From Microbacteriaceae bacterium VKM Ac-2855 (GTDB lineage Bacteria > Actinomycetota > Actinomycetes > Actinomycetales > Microbacteriaceae): a stretch of DNA of 64,000 bases. Below the pieces are notes generated by a model. The model did no database searches. It was not told where the DNA came from and saw only the letters and a list, made by a program, of their open reading frames with translations. This document shows positions 17,734 through 25,066 of this stretch, piece after piece (the stretch's first letter is position 1; every line of letters begins with the position of its first letter). The stretch is taken from assembly GCA_013204985.1 (NCBI GenBank), contig JABMLG010000009.1, forward strand, positions 62,001-126,000, in the 5' to 3' direction. The translations under genes were made by a program, and so were the position numbers.

Positions 17734-17757
17734 CCGGCCCGGTTCACCCCGGGCCGG
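17734..17757. terminator. intercistronic hairpin between acpP and fabF
   Basis: CCGGCCCGG (17734-17742) and CCGGGCCGG (17749-17757) form a perfect 9-bp stem with a 6-nt loop, 23 bp after acpP. No T-tract follows, so it is more likely a partial terminator or a 3'-end stabiliser that sets acpP above fabF than a full stop. Confidence 0.5.
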
Positions 17758-17819
17758 GGGCGAATGTGAGCGTGCCCCCACTCGTCTGCCCTGACCACTC
17801 TGGATTGAGAAACGCCGCT

Positions 17820-19067
17820 ATGAGCCCGAAAAAGATCGTCGTCACCGGTATCGGAGCAACCTCACCGCTCGGCGGGACCGCACGCGACTCGTGGAACGCC
17901 CTGCTGGCGGGCGAGTCCGGCATCAGCCGCATCGAGGCGGACTGGGTGACCGGACTCGAACTCCCTGTGACGTTCGCAGGTCAGGCGCGCGTGCGTCCGG
18001 AGACCGTGCTCCCTCGACCCGAGTTCAAGCGGCTCGACCCCTCTGCGCAGTTCGCGCTCATCTCGGCGCGCGAAGCCTGGGCGGATGCGGGGATGCCCGA
18101 CGACGACCCGGTTCGAATCGGTGTCGACTACTCCACCGGTATCGGCGGACTCTGGACTCTGCTCGACGCCTGGGACACCCTGCGCGAGAAGGGCCCGCGT
18201 CGGGTCCTGCCGATGACGATCCCGATGCTCATGCCCAACGCCTCCGCAGCCGCGATCAGCATGAACATCCCGTCGCGCGCTTACGCCCGCACCGATGTCT
18301 CCGCCTGCGCGTCCAGCACCGAAGCTCTCGTGAACGCGTACGACCATCTGCAGAAGGGCCTCGCCGACGTGGTCATCGCCGGTGGCACCGAGGCGGTCAT
18401 CCACCCGCTGCCGATCGCCTCCTTCGCCGCTATGCAGGCGCTGTCGAAGCGCAACGACGACCCGGCCGGCGCCTCGCGGCCCTACGACATCTCGCGCGAC
18501 GGCTTCGTCCTCGGCGAGGGTGCCGCCACGATCATCCTCGAGACCGAGGAGCACGCACTCGCTCGAGGCGCTCGGATCTACGCCGAGTTCGCCGGCGGTT
18601 CGGTCACCAGCGACTCGTACCACATCACCGCACCGGACCCCGAGGGATCGGGCGCCGCACGCGCGATGAAGGACACGATCGAGCAGGCCGGGGCTGTACC
18701 CAGCGATGTGGTGCACGTCAATGCCCACGCGACCAGCACGCCCGTCGGCGACATCGCCGAGTACAAGGCGCTCCTGCGCGTCTTCGGCGACCACCTGCCC
18801 AACATCGCCGTCTCGGCGACCAAGGCGGCCACGGGTCACCTGCTTGGTGGAACCGGTGCCCTCGAGGCGATCTTCACGATCCTCGCCCTGCACGAACGGA
18901 CGGCTCCGCCGACGATCAACCTCACCGAGCAGGACCCGGAGATCGTGCTCGACGTGGTCACGTCGCCGCGCGCGCTCGGCGACGGCCCGCTGCTGGCCAT
19001 CTCGAACTCGTTCGGCTTCGGCGGCCACAACGCCGTCACCGCCTTCCGCACGTACTCCGCGGAGTAG
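17820..19067 (+). CDS. fabF: beta-ketoacyl-ACP synthase II
   Basis: 415 residues from ATG 17820, chosen over an earlier GTG because it begins at the conserved KKIVVTGIGATSPLGG strand. Cys163 in SACASST, His303 in NAHATSTPVGD and His340 in KAATGHLLGG form the complete Cys-His-His elongating synthase site. It extends acyl-ACP by two carbons per cycle. Last gene of the fab block; 297 bp to the convergent DUF3145 gene, filled partly with a tandem repeat. Confidence 0.96.
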   Translation: MSPKKIVVTGIGATSPLGGTARDSWNALLAGESGISRIEADWVTGLELPVTFAGQARVRPETVLPRPEFKRLDPSAQFALISAREAWADAGMPDDDPVRIGVDYSTGIGGLWTLLDAWDTLREKGPRRVLPMTIPMLMPNASAAAISMNIPSRAYARTDVSACASSTEALVNAYDHLQKGLADVVIAGGTEAVIHPLPIASFAAMQALSKRNDDPAGASRPYDISRDGFVLGEGAATIILETEEHALARGARIYAEFAGGSVTSDSYHITAPDPEGSGAARAMKDTIEQAGAVPSDVVHVNAHATSTPVGDIAEYKALLRVFGDHLPNIAVSATKAATGHLLGGTGALEAIFTILALHERTAPPTINLTEQDPEIVLDVVTSPRALGDGPLLAISNSFGFGGHNAVTAFRTYSAE

Positions 19068-19114
19068 GGCGGCGTCGGGAGCGGGAACTCTCGGGCGGCG
19101 GGGCGTCACCTTGG

Positions 19115-19251
19115 GGTTGCCGTTTCTTTGACCGCGACGCCCAGTCACGGGTTGCCGTTTCTTTGACCGCGACGCCCACGGGTTGCCGCTTCTTTGACCG
19201 CGACGCCTTAGGGTTGCCGTTTCTTTGACCACGACGCCCCTCAGAGTGGGT
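19115..19251 (+). repeat. four-unit tandem repeat, 27-bp units
   Basis: Units start at 19115, 19150, 19181 and 19212. Each contains GGTTGCCG(T/C)TTCTTTGACC and ends in (G/A)CGACGCC, separated by 4-8 bp. The last is followed by CCTCAGAGTGGGT at 19239-19251. The same core and the same CTCAGAGT occur in the palindrome at 50255. It stands between convergent genes (fabF and DUF3145) and is not coding. Confidence 0.9.
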
Positions 19252-19363
19252 GGACTCGCGACACGGCGCTTCGCGCGTGTCTCTTTCTCGCGCGTGGGCC
19301 CGGCTCCTGGGGAGCGAGTGGGGCGCCCGACTTCGTGGAGCGGCCACGGCGTGCTGGGGCGGG

Positions 19364-19867
19364 TCAGCCGACGCGATGCAGCCACACGACAGGGGCGAAG
19401 TCGCCCCCGTAGCGGAACGGTTCGAGTTCGTCCTCCCACGCCTGACCGAGAGCGAGGCGGAGTTCGCGGTGCAAGGCGATCGCATCGGCTCCTGCGCTCT
19501 CGATGGCGTCGCGGATGCGGTTCTCGGGCACCACGGTGTTGCCGACGCTGTCGGTCTGCGCGTAGAACACACCGAGCTCCGGGGTGTGCATCCAGCGTCC
19601 GCCGTCGACACCGAGCGCCGGATCCTCGGTGACCTCGTAGCGCAGCTGCTCCCATCCGCGCAGCGCGGACGCGATCATCGCGCCGGTACCGACTGGGCCT
19701 TCCCACGTGAACTCGGCGCGCTGGCTGCCGCGCAGCACCGGCTGCTCGATCCAGTCGAAGTTCACGGCACGACCAAGAGCGCGACCTGCTGCCCACTCGA
19801 GGTGGGGGCAGAGCGCGCGGGGGGCGGAGTGCACGAAAAGCACACCCCGCGTCGTTTGCGCCACCAT
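19364..19867 (-). CDS. DUF3145 domain-containing protein
   Basis: 167 residues; DUF3145 is confined to Actinobacteria and usually lies near the fatty acid genes, as here, opposite fabF. The protein is soluble, has three Trp in the second half of the N-terminal domain, and shows no catalytic signature. GGAG stands before the ATG. Function unknown; the conserved neighbourhood suggests a link with lipid metabolism, which is inference. Confidence 0.85.
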   Translation of the reverse strand: MVAQTTRGVLFVHSAPRALCPHLEWAAGRALGRAVNFDWIEQPVLRGSQRAEFTWEGPVGTGAMIASALRGWEQLRYEVTEDPALGVDGGRWMHTPELGVFYAQTDSVGNTVVPENRIRDAIESAGADAIALHRELRLALGQAWEDELEPFRYGGDFAPVVWLHRVG

Positions 19868-20041
19868 GCTGTACTCCGTCCGTTCAGGTGCGTCTTCCCC
19901 AACGACCTGAAACCCTGGAATGCAGTGGTGCTGTTTTCGATTGTGCGGCGGACATCATCCACCGAGAGCGATTATGCCCGACACGGCTGTGAGCGACAAC
20001 CGACACGCCACTGCATGCCATTCGATGCGCCGATCCCCTCG

Positions 20042-20060
20042 ATCTATACTCGGTAGAGAT
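20042..20060. promoter_or_regulatory. -10 element and probable PadR operator
   Basis: ATCTATAC-TCG-GTAGAGAT is an almost perfect palindrome (7 of 8 positions). It includes TATACT at 20045-20050, a near-consensus -10. Transcription would begin near 20057, about 42 nt before the GTG of the PadR gene, so the regulator could block its own promoter. Confidence 0.5.
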
Positions 20061-20098
20061 TTCAACCTGTGTCGTGGAAGCAGCCGAGGGAGAGCGAC

Positions 20099-20677
20099 GT
20101 GTCGGTTCGCGACGGACTCCTCGCCCTCCTCACAATCGGCCCGGCCTACGGTTTGCAGTTGCACGGCGAATTCCTCGATCGGGCAGCGCACCGGGCGCAC
20201 GTGAACGTCGGTCAGGTGTATGCGACGCTCGACAGGCTGCGGGAGCGCGGGCTCGTGACCTCCGCCGGGAGCACCGACGACGGACTTCCTCTGTACCGGC
20301 TCACCTCCTCGGGCCGGACGGCGGCGTCCGCCTGGCTCGCCGGCGACGATGCTTCACCCGAGGAACTCTGGGATGACGTTCTGGACCGACTGCTGATCGC
20401 TACGTCCATCGCCGGGGCCACCCCGGAAGCGATCTTCGCCGCCTACCGCTCCTCCACCGCCTCTCGCGGAGAGCAGACCGAGCATCCGCAACGCGCTCTC
20501 GCAGAACGCGCTCACACTCTTCGCTCCGAGGCCCTGCACCAGTTGGTCGACGTCGTCGCCGCACAGCTGAAGGACGCGGGGCCGACTGGTCTGGCCAGGG
20601 GTTTCGCGGGTATCCGCCCCCGAAGAGGGCGCAGGTCGACGACGAGCGAGGCTGTACATACAGACGAGGTCGCTTAG
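20099..20677 (+). CDS. PadR family transcriptional regulator
   Basis: 192 residues from GTG 20099, chosen because GGGAGAG precedes it; another GTG 30 bp upstream has none. The winged helix covers about residues 1-85 (GLLALLTIGPAYGLQLHGEF, then NVGQVYATLDRLRERGLV and the wing with PLYRLT). The C-terminal part is a helical dimerisation region with a basic tail. PadR proteins repress efflux or stress genes; no such gene lies next to it, so the target other than itself is not visible. The TAG stop overlaps the promoter hexamer of the next gene. Confidence 0.85.
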   Translation: MSVRDGLLALLTIGPAYGLQLHGEFLDRAAHRAHVNVGQVYATLDRLRERGLVTSAGSTDDGLPLYRLTSSGRTAASAWLAGDDASPEELWDDVLDRLLIATSIAGATPEAIFAAYRSSTASRGEQTEHPQRALAERAHTLRSEALHQLVDVVAAQLKDAGPTGLARGFAGIRPRRGRRSTTSEAVHTDEVA

Positions 20678-20680
20678 GGT
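20675..20680 (+). promoter_or_regulatory. -10 element TAGGGT for the lytic transglycosylase gene
   Basis: TAGGGT overlaps the PadR stop codon and ends 7 nt before ATG 20688. This is the leaderless spacing and supports that ATG rather than the GTG at 20679. Confidence 0.45.
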
Positions 20681-20687
20681 GGGTCGC

Positions 20688-21920
20688 ATGACCGCCGTCC
20701 GTTCCGCCGCCTCCGAGCGCCCGCGCATCCGCCGCCGCCTCGTGGCTGCCGGCGCGGGCGCCGCCCTCACCCTCGCCTTGGGCCTGATCTCTCCGCTCTC
20801 CGCCTCCGCATACGACCCCTCCGACTACCCGTCGTGGACCGACGTGCAGAACGCGAAGACGAATGAGGCCGCTACCGCCGCCGAGGTCGACAAGATCACC
20901 GCTCTCCTCGACGGCCTCCGCGCCCAGGCCGCGCAGCTCGGCGACGAGGCCATCCAGCGCGCCGCGGAAGCCGATGCCGCCGCGCTGGCTCTCGACGAAG
21001 CGACGCAAAAGGTCTCCGCGCTGGAAGCTCGGGCCAGCGCAGCGCAGGCGGATGCGGAATCCGCACGAACCCAAGCCGGTCGCCTCGCCGCCCAGCTGTA
21101 TCGCAACGGCGGTACCGATGCCACGCTCAACCTCCTGATCAGTGGACAGCAAGCGAATCAGCTGCTGTACAAGCTCGGCACGATGAGCCAGCTCACGGCG
21201 CAGACGAGCCGACTGCAGGATGCGGCCACGACGGCCGCGAACCTCGCCACCTCACTCGGCCAGCAGGCGCAAGAGGCGCGCACGCAGCGCGAGGGCCTCG
21301 ACGCGGCGGCCGAGGCCGCTCTCGAGACCGCTCAGGCGGCCCAGGCCGCAGCCGACGCGCAGGTCGCCGAGCAGGAATCACGCAGCGACGAACTCTACGC
21401 GCAGCTCGCGTCGCTGAAGGACACCTCCGCCGAGGTCGAGAAGGAATACGCCGACGGACAGGCTGCGAAAGCCTCCTACGAGCAGCAACTCGCGGCCGCT
21501 CAGGCGCGTGCCGAAGCTGAAGCGGCAGCGAACAACGCCGCAGCGGCGCCGGCCGCACCTGCAACGACCACCAATGTCGGCCAATACACCGGAGTGAGCG
21601 GCGGGCTCTCCCCCGCCGAGTCGCAGGCCTATGCCGCAACCCAGATGGGGTCGCACGGCTGGGGGCAGGACCAGATGAGCTGCCTCATCCCGCTGTGGAA
21701 CGGCGAATCGAACTGGCGTTGGAACGCGTTGAACCCCTCCAGCGGCGCCTACGGCATCCCGCAGTCGTGGCCGGCCAGCAAGATGGCGACCTTCGGGGCG
21801 GACTACCGCACCAACGCGGTCACGCAGATCAACTGGGGCCTCTCCTACATCAAGAGCGCGTACAGCAGTCCCTGCAACGCTTGGGCGAAATGGCAGGCGC
21901 GCTCGCCGCACTGGTACTGA
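20688..21920 (+). CDS. secreted coiled-coil protein with lytic transglycosylase-like domain
   Basis: 410 residues from ATG 20688. A basic N-region and hydrophobic core lead to a signal peptidase site after ASA (about residue 41). Residues about 50-305 form a long Ala/Gln/Glu-rich coiled coil like the PcsB/RipC N-terminal arms. The last 85 residues are an aggregation-promoting-factor / SLT-like lysozyme fold, with the candidate catalytic Glu in WNGESNW and SSGAYGIPQ as the substrate-cleft motif. It probably cuts peptidoglycan glycan strands during division or growth. The two cysteines flanking the domain (MSCLIP and SPCNAW) may form a disulphide. Confidence 0.85.
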   Translation: MTAVRSAASERPRIRRRLVAAGAGAALTLALGLISPLSASAYDPSDYPSWTDVQNAKTNEAATAAEVDKITALLDGLRAQAAQLGDEAIQRAAEADAAALALDEATQKVSALEARASAAQADAESARTQAGRLAAQLYRNGGTDATLNLLISGQQANQLLYKLGTMSQLTAQTSRLQDAATTAANLATSLGQQAQEARTQREGLDAAAEAALETAQAAQAAADAQVAEQESRSDELYAQLASLKDTSAEVEKEYADGQAAKASYEQQLAAAQARAEAEAAANNAAAAPAAPATTTNVGQYTGVSGGLSPAESQAYAATQMGSHGWGQDQMSCLIPLWNGESNWRWNALNPSSGAYGIPQSWPASKMATFGADYRTNAVTQINWGLSYIKSAYSSPCNAWAKWQARSPHWY

Positions 21921-22237
21921 GTTCATTTTTGTTCATCTCCTCGTTCCTCGTCGATGAACGGGCAGTTGGCTTTGCGACATTGACCGTTCCGTAGAGCGTG
22001 TTGCGGGCGCGTACGACGAAATGCTGCAACGCATTCCGCCGGTTACGCTCGCGAAGAGACAGGCGGGGTGCGGCACTGCGAGCGCACGGCCGCCGCGTCA
22101 GCGTCGGCAAGGGACGGCCCGTGCGTCATGAATGCGGGAACGTTGTGAACTTTCGCGCGGGGGTTGTCACTCAGTCCCGTATCGGGATCGCCCGGGTTTG
22201 ATGCGATCTCGGTCCGCGACGGGCTCGCGGGCGGGAG
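21921..22237. other. 317-bp intergenic region without a gene
   Basis: Lies between the convergent transglycosylase and polymerase-like genes. It holds a small stem GTTCATC (21931-21937) / GATGAAC (21953-21959) just after the transglycosylase stop, which may end that transcript, and short symmetries near 22173 (TCCCG-TAT-CGGGA) and 22187-22207. No credible ORF or RNA gene was seen. Confidence 0.6.
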
Positions 22238-24004
22238 TCACTTGGCTTCGGCATAGGAGTCGACGATGGCGACCTGAACGGGGAAGTCGACCGGGCCGGG
22301 GCCGAAAAGTGCACGACCGGACGCTTCGGCGGCTGCCGTGATGATGGCCGCGACCTGGTCCGCCCAGCAGGCCGGGGTGTGCACGATGACCTCGTCGTGC
22401 AAGAAATACACCAAATGGGGCGCGTCCTGTAAGGGCGCCGGATCGAGGGCTCGCAGCCGCGAACGCAACTCACCCATCCAGCACAACGCCCACTCCGCGG
22501 CCGTGCCCTGAACCACGAAGTTGCGAGTGAAGCGTCCCCAATCCCGAGCGCGAGTGCGCGCGCGACGCTGCTGCTCGGCCGAACCGTCGACCGTATACGC
22601 CTCCGCCTGTTCGGCTGCCCATTCCTCCGACGGGAACGGCGAACTCCGCCCGAGCCAGGTCGAGACGCGTTCGCCCTTCTCGCCGACACGGGCGGCGTGT
22701 TCGACGAGCGCGACCGAGCGGGGGTACGCCCGCGCAAGTCGTGGCATCAGCCGCCCGCTCTCCCCCGTCGTCGCGCCGTACATCGCACCGAGCATCGCGA
22801 CCTTCGCGTGCGCTCGATCTTCGACCACCCCGCTGTCGACGATGCCCTGATAGAGATCCCGACCACGACCGGCCTCGGCCATCGCCTGATCGTCTGCCAT
22901 CGCGGCAAGGATGCGGGGCTCGAGCTGCGCCGCGTCCGCGACCACCAATTTCCAGCCGGAGTCGGCCACGACCGCCGCTCGGATCTGCTTCGGGAGCTGC
23001 AGTGCGCCGCCGCCCGAGGTCGCCCAGCGGCCGGTGACGACCCCACCCACGACGTAGTCGGGGCGGAAGCGACCATCGCGCACCCACGCATCCAGCCAGG
23101 CCCAGCCGTTGGCGGACAGCAGTCGCGCCAACTTCTTGTACTCCAACAATGGATCGATCACCGGATGCTCGATCCGTTTCAGCTCCCACGAACTCGTCGA
23201 CTCGACGGCCACACCTGCTCGGCGGAGGGCGCGCACCAGCGTCGCCGGCGAATCCGGATTCAGCTCGGGCGCGTTCAGCTCGGTGCGGATGCGCGCGGCG
23301 AGCGCCTCTAGTCGTTCGGGGCGACCACCGAAGACGGGTCGGGGCCCGAGGGCTTCGGTCAGGATCCGATCGTGCACGTCGGCGCGCCACGGCAGCCCCT
23401 CGTGTGCGATCTCGCGCGCGATCAACGCGCCCGACGACTCAGCCGCGATGAGGAGCCGGAGCCGACCGGGCGCGGTCGACCCGCGTATCGCCTCCTCCTG
23501 AAGCGCGAGTTCTCGAACACAATCGGGTGCGTCGGATGCGTCGGCCGTGAAGGCACCGGAATCGAAGAGCGCATCCGCGTCGGCAGGAGCGGCGCCGACC
23601 GCATCCCAGGAATCGGTCGGCATCCGAGCGAGCTGCGCGTCCTGCGCGGCGACGGACCGACGAAGGATCGCCCGGGCCAACCGCAGATCGTGGCTCCGCG
23701 CGACTCGGATACCGGCACGCAACAGCACCGGATACCACCGCGCCGTGTCGTCCCACGCCCAGCGCACCCGCTCGGCCTCCTGGCCGCGCACGGCCTCCGC
23801 GAGCGCCGCCGCGCCCTCGCCCGCCACCGAGTCGATCGCACCGAGCCCGTCATCGAGCAGCAGCAGCGACCACGCCCCGACCGGGCTGCCGGTCAGAAGG
23901 GCGAACACAAGACCATTCTGCGCCGCGACGGCGGAACGCCGTTCCCTGACGGACTGCTCACGCCGCTCTCCGGCAGCGCGCTCCACGACCCGCGCCTCAG
24001 CCAT
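22238..24004 (-). CDS. DNA polymerase A-like protein (annotated in relatives as 3'-5' exonuclease/polymerase)
   Basis: 588 residues from ATG 24004, overlapping the upstream gene by 8 bp. The C-terminal half has the family A polymerase motifs: motif A as VVADAAQLEPRILA with its Asp, the O-helix as RAHAKVAMLGAMYG, and motif C as LHDEV. Metal and nucleotide contacts are therefore present. The N-terminal 200 residues sit where the 3'-5' exonuclease would be, but no DxE exonuclease signature is visible, so proofreading is probably absent. It lacks the 5'-nuclease domain of true PolA. Such proteins may act in repair synthesis; the nearby LexA box supports this. Confidence 0.8.
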   Translation of the reverse strand: MAEARVVERAAGERREQSVRERRSAVAAQNGLVFALLTGSPVGAWSLLLLDDGLGAIDSVAGEGAAALAEAVRGQEAERVRWAWDDTARWYPVLLRAGIRVARSHDLRLARAILRRSVAAQDAQLARMPTDSWDAVGAAPADADALFDSGAFTADASDAPDCVRELALQEEAIRGSTAPGRLRLLIAAESSGALIAREIAHEGLPWRADVHDRILTEALGPRPVFGGRPERLEALAARIRTELNAPELNPDSPATLVRALRRAGVAVESTSSWELKRIEHPVIDPLLEYKKLARLLSANGWAWLDAWVRDGRFRPDYVVGGVVTGRWATSGGGALQLPKQIRAAVVADSGWKLVVADAAQLEPRILAAMADDQAMAEAGRGRDLYQGIVDSGVVEDRAHAKVAMLGAMYGATTGESGRLMPRLARAYPRSVALVEHAARVGEKGERVSTWLGRSSPFPSEEWAAEQAEAYTVDGSAEQQRRARTRARDWGRFTRNFVVQGTAAEWALCWMGELRSRLRALDPAPLQDAPHLVYFLHDEVIVHTPACWADQVAAIITAAAEASGRALFGPGPVDFPVQVAIVDSYAEAK

Positions 24005-24311
24005 GCCCGCCGTCGCGACTGCTCGGGTATCCGGGGAAGGGCTTGTCCTGCGCCGTGGGTGGTTGGTGCTCCCAGAGCACGGTCGCGATCTGTTGGATCT
24101 CGTGGGAGTAGCCCACGAGGCGGCGCTCAGCGGGCGTCGCCGACCAGGTGACGGCGCGAAACCAGGTCTCGCGGAACGGTCCGGTCTCGATCCGGCGCAC
24201 CACGCCGATCCGACCGCTGCGGACCGCGTCGAGCATGATCCACTCATCGGGTCCGCTGGGTCGCAGCATCTGCACCGGATGCCACGGCTGCGCGTCGCTC
24301 TTCTCCGCCAT
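23997..24311 (-). CDS. hypothetical protein upstream of polymerase-like gene
   Basis: 104 residues from ATG 24311, chosen because GGAGG stands 6 bp before it. Tryptophan-rich (WHPVQML, DEWIML, FRETWFRAVTW), so it may bind nucleic acid or a partner, but no named domain is certain. Its stop overlaps the start of the polymerase-like gene (ATGGCTGA), giving tight translational coupling. Probably part of the same repair unit. Confidence 0.65.
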   Translation of the reverse strand: MAEKSDAQPWHPVQMLRPSGPDEWIMLDAVRSGRIGVVRRIETGPFRETWFRAVTWSATPAERRLVGYSHEIQQIATVLWEHQPPTAQDKPFPGYPSSRDGGHG

Positions 24312-24404
24312 CCGTTGCCTCCTTCTTCGAGCGTTCACGCTCGGCGGTGCGCCGAGCGATCCGTCGTAGCGTGTCCGTTCGCTGCGGCGTATGCTCGAAC
24401 ACTA

Positions 24405-24420
24405 TCGAACGGATGTTCGA
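24405..24420. promoter_or_regulatory. LexA (SOS) box
   Basis: TCGAACGGATGTTCGA is a perfect match to the actinobacterial LexA consensus TCGAAC-N4-GTTCGA. It lies 50 bp before the start of the rightward small gene at 24470 and about 85 bp before the leftward gene pair, so one or both units are likely induced by DNA damage. Confidence 0.85.
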
Positions 24421-24469
24421 GGAGCCAACCCGGGTTCGAGCGGCGGAAAGAGCGGGAAGGGAGGTCGCC

Positions 24470-24760
24470 ATGGCGGTCATCAGCGAGGCGGTCGTCGTCT
24501 GCACCGACGGCGAGGGGATTCCGAGCAGTCTCTACTGGCGCGGTGCGCTGTACCGGGTTTCAGACCAGCCCACGGTGTGGACGCGTACGAGCGAATGGTG
24601 GCGGCCGCTGCGCGGTTTCAGCCTCGGTTACGGCGAGCTGCCGGTGAGCATCGGGGGCTGGCGGTTCCAGGCGACGGCTGCCGTGTCCGGCCAGGCGTTC
24701 GTCTTCGACGTCGTCGGCGGCACCGACGAACAGTGGAGCGTCGTGTGCGTCTACGACTGA
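24470..24760 (+). CDS. small SOS-associated protein, DUF6504-like
   Basis: 96 residues from ATG 24470, supported by AGGGAGG five bases before it; a longer frame runs through the LexA box and is rejected. The pattern (SLYWRGALYRVSD..., TSEWWRP, WRFQATA, FVFDVV, WSVVCVYD) is that of the small beta-rich proteins of DUF6504 type that accompany damage-inducible polymerases in Actinobacteria. The family name is an impression, not a search result. Expression is probably LexA-controlled. Confidence 0.6.
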   Translation: MAVISEAVVVCTDGEGIPSSLYWRGALYRVSDQPTVWTRTSEWWRPLRGFSLGYGELPVSIGGWRFQATAAVSGQAFVFDVVGGTDEQWSVVCVYD

Positions 24761-24812
24761 ATGACGCGTCGCCGATGAAGCCGGAACGGCGGGCGCGACC
24801 GGCGAGCGACGA

Positions 24813-24920
24813 CTACTTGTCGGACCAGGGGGCCTTCGTCATCGCGATCGTGGCGATGGTGCCCGTGACGAGGCCGACGCCGGCGATACCAAGGATGACG
24901 AGCCAGAGGACGAGTTCCAT
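24813..24920 (-). CDS. small single-span membrane protein
   Basis: 35 residues starting at ATG 24920. One hydrophobic segment fills residues 3-27, followed by a short basic/polar tail (TKAPWSDK). A G-rich stretch precedes the start. Too short for domain assignment; kept because the composition is clearly that of a membrane helix with a clean stop in an otherwise empty gap between the small SOS-associated gene and the MFS gene. Confidence 0.45.
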   Translation of the reverse strand: MELVLWLVILGIAGVGLVTGTIATIAMTKAPWSDK

Positions 24921-25066
24921 ACCCCCAGTGTACCGACGCGCCCGACCCGAACCGCCCCGGAAAGCCCGGCTATGGAATACCTCGAGGCCTCTGCGGCTTT
25001 CATCCGTTGCGAGCTCACCGCCGCCGCCCACCGCCACCGCCACCGCGGTCCGATCGATCGGCCACC

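Noticed and set aside
19115-19238. CRISPR array
   Set aside because: Units are separated by only 4-8 bp, there are no spacer-sized unique segments and no cas genes.
20060-20687. A c-di-AMP (ydaO-type) riboswitch before the transglycosylase gene
   Set aside because: Such riboswitches often precede cell wall hydrolase genes in Actinobacteria, but here the start codon follows a promoter hexamer directly and the space upstream is the PadR gene.
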